Shown: in pieces, positions 59,154-64,000 of the stretch | Layout: each line of letters starts with the position of its first letter | Numbering within the stretch: position 1 is the first letter of the stretch | Assembly: GCA_000435835.1 (NCBI GenBank) | Contig: FR883384.1 | Location: forward strand, 30,899-94,898 | Reading direction: 5' to 3' | From: Clostridium sp. CAG:221 | GTDB lineage: Bacteria > Bacillota > Clostridia > Clostridiales > Clostridiaceae | DNA length: 64,000 bases | Position numbers and translations under genes: made by a program | The notes under the pieces: generated by a model | Seen by the model: only the letters and a program-made list of their open reading frames with translations | The model's database searches: none | What the model was told of the DNA's origin: nothing

Positions 59154-61175
59154 ATGAGTTTATTTAATAAAATATTAGGGAAAAAAGAACAGGGTACAAA
59201 AACTAATGAAGAAATTAAAAAAAAAGATGTAAATGATTTAAATGTGAAGAAGATTAATAGCTCCACTGATAGTGGAGAAAGTAAGATAACAAATATTTCA
59301 ATAGATAAATCTTCTAAAGAAAATGTAAAGATGATGAATATTATTGACCAAAATGGAAAAAGAATACAGATTACTATGGATGAGTGGAGAGAAAAAGTTC
59401 TACCAATTGCCTTAAAAAATCATTGGGATAATGCTAATTTGTTATATAACGATGTACTAAAGGCAATTCAAAACAATTTTATAAGTGATGTGGAAGATGC
59501 AGCAATGCATTTGAAAGAAATAGATACAATAAAGGAAAGAGGTTATAATACATTAGCAATAATTTATTTAAAAAATAAAGAGTTTAATAAAGCTAATGAA
59601 TTATTATTAGAATATCTAGAAAGTAATCCAAAGACAGGAACAATACTTACTAATTTAGCTAAGAGTTATTATGGAAAAGATGAAAAAGAAAAGGCAATGG
59701 AAGTTTTATGGGAAGGACTTACTATTAATCCAAATCAAAACAACGGTCTTCCATGGTATGCATCTATATGTAAAGATAAAGATGGAATGGAAGGATATAT
59801 AGATGCTTTAAGAAGAGCAAGTGAAATAAAGGGAAGTTGGCTTCCACAATTTCTTTTAGCAAGACATGAGTTAAATGAAAAAAATATTGAAAGTGCAAAA
59901 GAATTTCTAAAAATTGCTTTAAGTCAAGGTCATGTGACACAAGAAGCGTTACTTGTGATTTCAGGAGAGTTAGGAGCTAAAGGTTATAGTAAAGAATTAA
60001 TAGAATTAGTGGAACCAGTATACGATTTTAATAAAAATGATATTAGAGTAGGTTTAAACTTATTACAGGCATATCTTCAAAATAAAGAAATTGAAAAAGG
60101 GGAAAACCTGTTAAATAAGTTAATGATGCTAGAGAGACCAGATTTAAAAAATGCACTACTTAAAATATCTAATAAGTTTGATAAGCTTAAGATTGAAGAA
60201 AAAGCATCTACACCAAAAAAAGATGTACAGATAAATATGATGGTACTAGATAATCCAGTTTGGGGGCATGGTCTTAAAACAAGTAAATGGTTTATTAATA
60301 ATAAAGAAGTAAAGGGTAATATAGCAGTTCTTCCTTACGCAGATGAAACTATAAGGGAAAAAGAAATAAAAGGTTATCAAAAAGATAATGAAACAAGTAT
60401 GTTATCAAGGGGGATTCCTCTATATGTAAGTGAAATGATAAATTATTATACAGATTATAATAATAAGGTAGTAATGCCATTTGTAAGAGATTTTGGACCG
60501 GTTATAACAAATAAGCAATATAATGAAGCTGCTCTTGAAGATATAGGTAATAAAATAAATGCTGATATAGTTATTACAGGAAGTGTAATGAATGCAGAAA
60601 TAGGATACTTAATAAAAAATACTATTTATAATATGAATGATAAATCATCAAAGAAAATAGAGATGTTCATTCAAAAAGAGAACTTTGGTAATAGATTTAA
60701 TGAGATGATAAAAGAGTTAAGAAGTGAATTAGGTGGATATGATCAAAGTAATAATAAATTCTATAAGCTTGCTGAAGATAAGGAAGTGCTACATTATTTA
60801 GCATCATTAGGACATTCATTAACTCAAACTTTAATTCAAGGAAAGTTTGTAGATAAAGATTTACTTTTAGGTGAAAGAAATATACTTAATTGGTATTTAA
60901 ATATGGTTATGGCTTATCCAGAAAATGAAGCAATTAAGATGATGCTTGTTTCAGGAATTGAAAAAAGCAAGGAATACGGATCAAAGGTATATTTAGAATT
61001 TAAAAAGCAAACTTTAACAGTGATGATGAAGAGTAAGAATGAAGAAATTAAGAAGAGATTAATACCGGAAATTTACAAAATATATGGTATGGATAATGAG
61101 CTGAAGGCATTAAAAGAAAAGCTAACAAATGAAAGCAGTGATAAAGAATATATAAAATGGCTAAATAATATTTAA
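59154..61175 (+). CDS. TPR protein with a CsgG/TolB-N-like C-terminal region
   Basis: The 673-residue protein has no signal peptide, so is cytoplasmic. A Lys-rich, disordered N-terminus (1-60) precedes several TPR helix pairs (about 120-340), for example NPKTGTILTNLAKSYYGKDE and EKAMEVLWEGLTINPNQ. The segment at about 370-500 starts GNIAVLPYADETIRE and contains IGNKINADIVITGSVMN, a pattern like the AVLPF...GADYVVTGSV of TolB-N, FlgO and CsgG domains. The C-terminus is helical. Function unknown. ATG 59154 follows GTGAGG. Confidence 0.75.
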   Translation: MSLFNKILGKKEQGTKTNEEIKKKDVNDLNVKKINSSTDSGESKITNISIDKSSKENVKMMNIIDQNGKRIQITMDEWREKVLPIALKNHWDNANLLYNDVLKAIQNNFISDVEDAAMHLKEIDTIKERGYNTLAIIYLKNKEFNKANELLLEYLESNPKTGTILTNLAKSYYGKDEKEKAMEVLWEGLTINPNQNNGLPWYASICKDKDGMEGYIDALRRASEIKGSWLPQFLLARHELNEKNIESAKEFLKIALSQGHVTQEALLVISGELGAKGYSKELIELVEPVYDFNKNDIRVGLNLLQAYLQNKEIEKGENLLNKLMMLERPDLKNALLKISNKFDKLKIEEKASTPKKDVQINMMVLDNPVWGHGLKTSKWFINNKEVKGNIAVLPYADETIREKEIKGYQKDNETSMLSRGIPLYVSEMINYYTDYNNKVVMPFVRDFGPVITNKQYNEAALEDIGNKINADIVITGSVMNAEIGYLIKNTIYNMNDKSSKKIEMFIQKENFGNRFNEMIKELRSELGGYDQSNNKFYKLAEDKEVLHYLASLGHSLTQTLIQGKFVDKDLLLGERNILNWYLNMVMAYPENEAIKMMLVSGIEKSKEYGSKVYLEFKKQTLTVMMKSKNEEIKKRLIPEIYKIYGMDNELKALKEKLTNESSDKEYIKWLNNI

Positions 61176-61195
61176 TACTGTATATAGTAGTAAAA

Positions 61196-61223
61196 TTGAC
61201 TGACAATTCTGAAAGGTTAGAAT
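61196..61223 (+). promoter_or_regulatory. Promoter of ackA
   Basis: TTGACT (61196-61201) and TAGAAT (61218-61223) are 16 bp apart, leaving a leader of about 90 nt before the TTG start. Confidence 0.55.
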
Positions 61224-61321
61224 AATGAATTATTTTTAATTTCTAAAAATTTATAGTACAATAATAGCTGAGTACAACATAGTTATTAGATTAAAAGTGA
61301 GATGAAAAAGGAGTAAGAGAG

Positions 61322-62515
61322 TTGAAGACATTAGTTATTAATTGTGGAAGTTCTTCATTAAAATATCAATTAATCGATATGAGTAATGAAGAATCAATGG
61401 TTCAAGGTTTAGTTGAAAGAATAGGGATTGAAGGTTCTGCTTTAACACAAAAGACACCAGGAAAAGGTAAACATGTTATTAATACAGAAATAAAAGATCA
61501 TAAAGATGCAATAAAATTAGTATTAGAAGCATTAGTAAATGAAGAATATGGTGTTATTAAATCAATGGATGAGATTTCAGCAGTTGGACACAGAGTAGTT
61601 CATGGTGGGGAAAAATATTCAGAATCAGTATTAATTACTGATGAAGTTTTAGATTCAATAAGAGATTGTATTGCTTTAGCACCTTTACACAATCCACCAA
61701 ATATAATAGGAATTGAATCTTGTAGAGAATTAATGCCAAATATTCCAATGGTAGCAGTGTTTGATACAGCATTCCATCAAACAATGCCAAAGAATGCTTA
61801 TATTTGTCCATTACCATATGAGTTATATGAAAAATATGGTGTAAGAAAATATGGATTCCACGGAACATCACATAAATATGTTTCAAATAAGGTTGCTGAA
61901 GTAATGGGAAAATATATTAAAGATTTAAAGATAGTTACATGCCACTTAGGAAATGGTTGTTCTTTAGCAGCAGTTAAAGGTGGAAAATCAATAGATACTT
62001 CTATGGGATTCACACCATTAGCAGGAATAATGATGGGAACAAGAGCAGGAAGCATAGATCCATCTGTTATATCTTTCTTAATTGAAGAAAAAGGATATAC
62101 AATAGAACAAGTTGATGAAATGTTAAATAAGAAATCAGGAGTTTTAGGAGTTTCAGGAGTTTCATCAGATTTTAGAGATGTAAGAGCAGCGGCACAAGAG
62201 GGAAATGAAAGAGCACAGCTTGCTTTAGATATATTCCATTATAAAATTAGAACTCAAATTGCAGCATATGCAGGTGCAATGGGAGGAATTGATGTTATAG
62301 TGTTTACAGCAGGAATTGGTGAAAATGCAGCTTTAGTTAGAAGTGAAAGCTTAAAAGGATTAGAGTTCTTAGGATTCAATTTAGATGCTAAGAAAAATGA
62401 AATAGCAGGAGAAATTGGTGAAATATCAACTGACGATTCAAGAGTTAAAGTATATGTTATACCAACTAATGAAGAGTTAATGATAGCAAGAGATACTGCA
62501 AGATTAGCACAATAA
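61322..62515 (+). CDS. ackA: Acetate kinase
   Basis: Converts acetyl phosphate and ADP to acetate and ATP, the main energy-yielding step of acetate fermentation. The 397 residues are full length. Landmarks are LVINCGSSSLKYQL at the N-terminus, GHRVVHGGEKYSES, VFDTAFHQTMPKNAY, RKYGFHGTSHKYVS, CHLGNGCSLAAVKGGKSIDT and FTAGIGENAALVRS near the C-terminus. The start is TTG 61322 after AAGGAG (61308-61313). The partner phosphotransacetylase (pta), often directly upstream in clostridia, is not here; ackA has its own promoter. Confidence 0.98.
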   Translation: MKTLVINCGSSSLKYQLIDMSNEESMVQGLVERIGIEGSALTQKTPGKGKHVINTEIKDHKDAIKLVLEALVNEEYGVIKSMDEISAVGHRVVHGGEKYSESVLITDEVLDSIRDCIALAPLHNPPNIIGIESCRELMPNIPMVAVFDTAFHQTMPKNAYICPLPYELYEKYGVRKYGFHGTSHKYVSNKVAEVMGKYIKDLKIVTCHLGNGCSLAAVKGGKSIDTSMGFTPLAGIMMGTRAGSIDPSVISFLIEEKGYTIEQVDEMLNKKSGVLGVSGVSSDFRDVRAAAQEGNERAQLALDIFHYKIRTQIAAYAGAMGGIDVIVFTAGIGENAALVRSESLKGLEFLGFNLDAKKNEIAGEIGEISTDDSRVKVYVIPTNEELMIARDTARLAQ

Positions 62516-62521
62516 TTTAAA

Positions 62522-62562
62522 GCATCAAGATAACTTAGATTATCTTGATGCTTTTTATGTTA
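62522..62562 (+). terminator. Terminator after ackA
   Basis: AAAGCATCAAGATAA pairs with TTATCTTGATGCTTT and is followed by TTATG. Confidence 0.9.
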
Positions 62563-62585
62563 TTATATTATAAGAGGTGTAAATT

Positions 62586-63527
62586 ATGTATAAAAATATT
62601 AACGGTAGTTTTTTATATTTCATTAATTATCAGGATAATGAAAGAGAACTATGCAAAATGGAAATGAGATGCCTTTTTAATAGAGAGATTAATGAAAAAT
62701 ACTTTTTTTCGGATATAGATATAAATGCGTCTAAAAGCCCATTTATTAAAAGTAAAATTAAAATAATCTATAGTGATGAATCCTTAGATAGAATGGTAAG
62801 AAAAATTAAAGAAGATAATTTATCTTATGACGACTTTAAAGTAAGCTATGTAAAGTCTGAGCAAGGCGATGTTCAGTATGAGGATAGGTTAGAAGCTACT
62901 AGAAAAATAGGCTTTGTAGTTAATGGATATCCAGATATGCACAAACCACGAAATCCACTAGCAGTTACTAAAATCAATGGTTTGTGGATTTTTGGAGAAT
63001 ATGAAAGAAATGATTTTAAGTGGCAAAAACATAATGATAAACCATATTCATATTCAAATGCATTGGGATTAAGGATGGCCAGAGCATTAGTAAATATAGC
63101 AATGAAAGATAATGAAGAAGGAACACTTATAGATCCGTGCTGTGGTGTAGGTACAGTAGTTATTGAAGCTTTAGATTTAGGTATAAAGGTTAAGGGGTGC
63201 GAAATAAGTAAGCAAATTGCATATAATGCTAGAGAAAATGTAGAGTTTTTAGGATATCTTAGAGATACGATAGTCTGTTATGATATGCATAAGATAAAAG
63301 ATAAATATGACTCAGCAATTATTGATATTCCTTATGGATTATTTTCTCCAGTAACATTAGAGGAACAGAAAGCAATAATACATACAGCAAGAAATATATG
63401 TGAAAAAATGGTTATAGTAACTTTTGAAGATATGGAAAAATTTATTGTTGAAGCGGGATTTTCCGTTATAGATAAGTGTGTTGTACCAAAAGGAAATTTT
63501 AAAAGACATATACTTGTATGTGTATAA
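62586..63527 (+). CDS. Putative RNA methyltransferase (UPF0020/TRM11-like)
   Basis: The 313-residue class I methyltransferase has an N-terminal region of about 140 residues and a C-terminal Rossmann domain. The SAM-binding motif is LIDPCCGVGTVVIEALDLG (about residues 181-199), followed by VKGCEISKQIAYNARENVEFLG. The catalytic loop IIDIPYGLFSP is a variant of the (N/D)PPY motif used for base amino-group methylation. A clear THUMP domain is not visible. The substrate is unknown; rRNA or tRNA guanine-N2 is likely from family precedent. The ribosome binding site is AGAGGTG before ATG 62586. Confidence 0.85.
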   Translation: MYKNINGSFLYFINYQDNERELCKMEMRCLFNREINEKYFFSDIDINASKSPFIKSKIKIIYSDESLDRMVRKIKEDNLSYDDFKVSYVKSEQGDVQYEDRLEATRKIGFVVNGYPDMHKPRNPLAVTKINGLWIFGEYERNDFKWQKHNDKPYSYSNALGLRMARALVNIAMKDNEEGTLIDPCCGVGTVVIEALDLGIKVKGCEISKQIAYNARENVEFLGYLRDTIVCYDMHKIKDKYDSAIIDIPYGLFSPVTLEEQKAIIHTARNICEKMVIVTFEDMEKFIVEAGFSVIDKCVVPKGNFKRHILVCV

Positions 63528-63532
63528 ATAAA

Positions 63533-63571
63533 AAAATTAACCAGTATTATAACTGGTTAATTTTTTTTTCA
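63533..63571 (+). terminator. Bidirectional terminator
   Basis: AAATTAACCAGT pairs perfectly with ACTGGTTAATTT around TATTATA and is followed by a T run. It closes the methyltransferase gene and the converging transporter gene. Confidence 0.85.
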
Positions 63572-64000
63572 TACCATAAATTAAATAATATCCTAAAAGA
63601 TGCAGCTAAAGGAACAGCTATAAGCATTCCTATAAGACCAAAAGCATTTCCACCAATTATTATGGCAAGCATCGTAAAGACTGCATGTAAGCCTACGCTT
63701 TCACCAACAATCTTAGGAGCTAGCAGATTATTATCAATTTGCTGCACTATAAGCATTGCAATAATAGCATATATTATCTTAATAGGACGACCGCTAAGAA
63801 GTCCCATAATAGCTGCTAAAACTGTACCAACAATAGGGCCCACATACGGAATCATATTGCATATTCCAGCAATTACACCAATTACAATAGCATAGTCAAT
63901 ACCTACAATAGTAAGAGCAATAGATGATAATATACCTACAAATACTGCTTCTAATAATTGTCCACGGATAAATTTTGAAAATACATCATGAATTATTAAG
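63547..64000 (-). CDS. AI-2E family transporter, C-terminal part (cut by window edge)
   Basis: Only the last 151 codons are inside the window; the frame continues past 64000. The translation contains the family-typical segment VFSKFIRGQLLEAVFVGILS, then IVGIDYAIVIGVIAGICNMI, PYVGPIVGTVLAAIMGLL, and PKIVGESVGLHAVFTMLAII with the final helix GLIGMLIAVPLAASFRIL. These are hallmarks of the AI-2E/PerM family, multi-helix proteins whose members include Na+/H+ antiporters and putative exporters. A shorter reading from the Met at 63855 would lose the conserved helices. The C-terminus overlaps the terminator stem. Confidence 0.92.
   Translation of the reverse strand, partial: LIIHDVFSKFIRGQLLEAVFVGILSSIALTIVGIDYAIVIGVIAGICNMIPYVGPIVGTVLAAIMGLLSGRPIKIIYAIIAMLIVQQIDNNLLAPKIVGESVGLHAVFTMLAIIIGGNAFGLIGMLIAVPLAASFRILFNLWYEKKINQL

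Noticed and set aside
1..64000. tRNA, rRNA or prophage genes
   Set aside because: Looked for CCA-ended cloverleafs, rRNA conserved blocks and phage structural or integrase genes; none could be supported apart from rnpB and the two transposable elements.

Overview
The window is AT-rich, codes mostly on the + strand, and has the gene order of a spore-forming Clostridium (Clostridium sensu stricto type). Evidence for this includes spore genes (gpr, two spoIIP, yqfC, yqfD, a cotS-like gene), a CIRCE-controlled hrcA-grpE-dnaK operon, a clostridial short-chain flavodoxin and RNase P RNA. No rRNA or tRNA gene was seen, and the species cannot be fixed from the sequence.

Layout. 1-7300: a two-helix protein that may be a ComEC remnant, holA, an apparently Fur-controlled flavodoxin/DUF3793 pair, rpsT (minus), gpr, a tandem pair of spoIIP genes and a small membrane protein. 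7300-16800: lepA, an L25-like mini-protein, a decayed MFS transporter, hemW, then hrcA-grpE-dnaK and dnaJ. 16800-21500: a block that separates dnaJ from prmA (membrane protein, siroheme reductase, trmB, O-antigen-ligase-like protein). 21700-34100: prmA-rsmE-mtaB, a HIT protein, rpsU, then yqfC-yqfD-pgpH-ybeY-dgkA/PAP2-era-recO and a ccpN-like regulator. 34300-45600: ppdK, cotS-like, dgt-like, dnaG-rpoD, a decayed IS607-type element with an intact tnpB, then trmK-nif3. 45600-51100: rnpB, a thioesterase, two poorly known proteins, an alpha/beta hydrolase and a ClC transporter. 51400-59000: an intact-looking IS6-like insertion sequence, an MMPL exporter with a secreted YhgE-like partner, and an LPXTG surface protein. 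59100-64000: a TPR protein, ackA, an RNA-methylase-like protein and the C-terminal part of an AI-2E family transporter cut by the window edge.

Most of the window is the conserved macromolecular synthesis core: clamp loader, primase, sigma factor, ribosomal proteins, rRNA/tRNA modification, chaperones and ribosome GTPases. Spore genes are interleaved with it.

The strongest unusual signals are in or around mobile elements. (1) A 1,756-bp IS6-like element with 15-bp terminal repeats and a perfect 8-bp target duplication sits between a promoter with a near-palindromic TetR-type operator and the MMPL operon that the promoter should drive. (2) An intact TnpB lies beside a dead IS607-type tnpA that has lost its catalytic serine; the element abuts the start of trmK. 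(3) Three copies of an intergenic terminal-inverted-repeat element occur. (4) Two leader structures look able to change translation: one buries the ribosome binding site at 6847-6854, the other is a hairpin between the lepA ribosome binding site and its start codon. These are readings of the sequence alone; no alignment, folding or database search was run.
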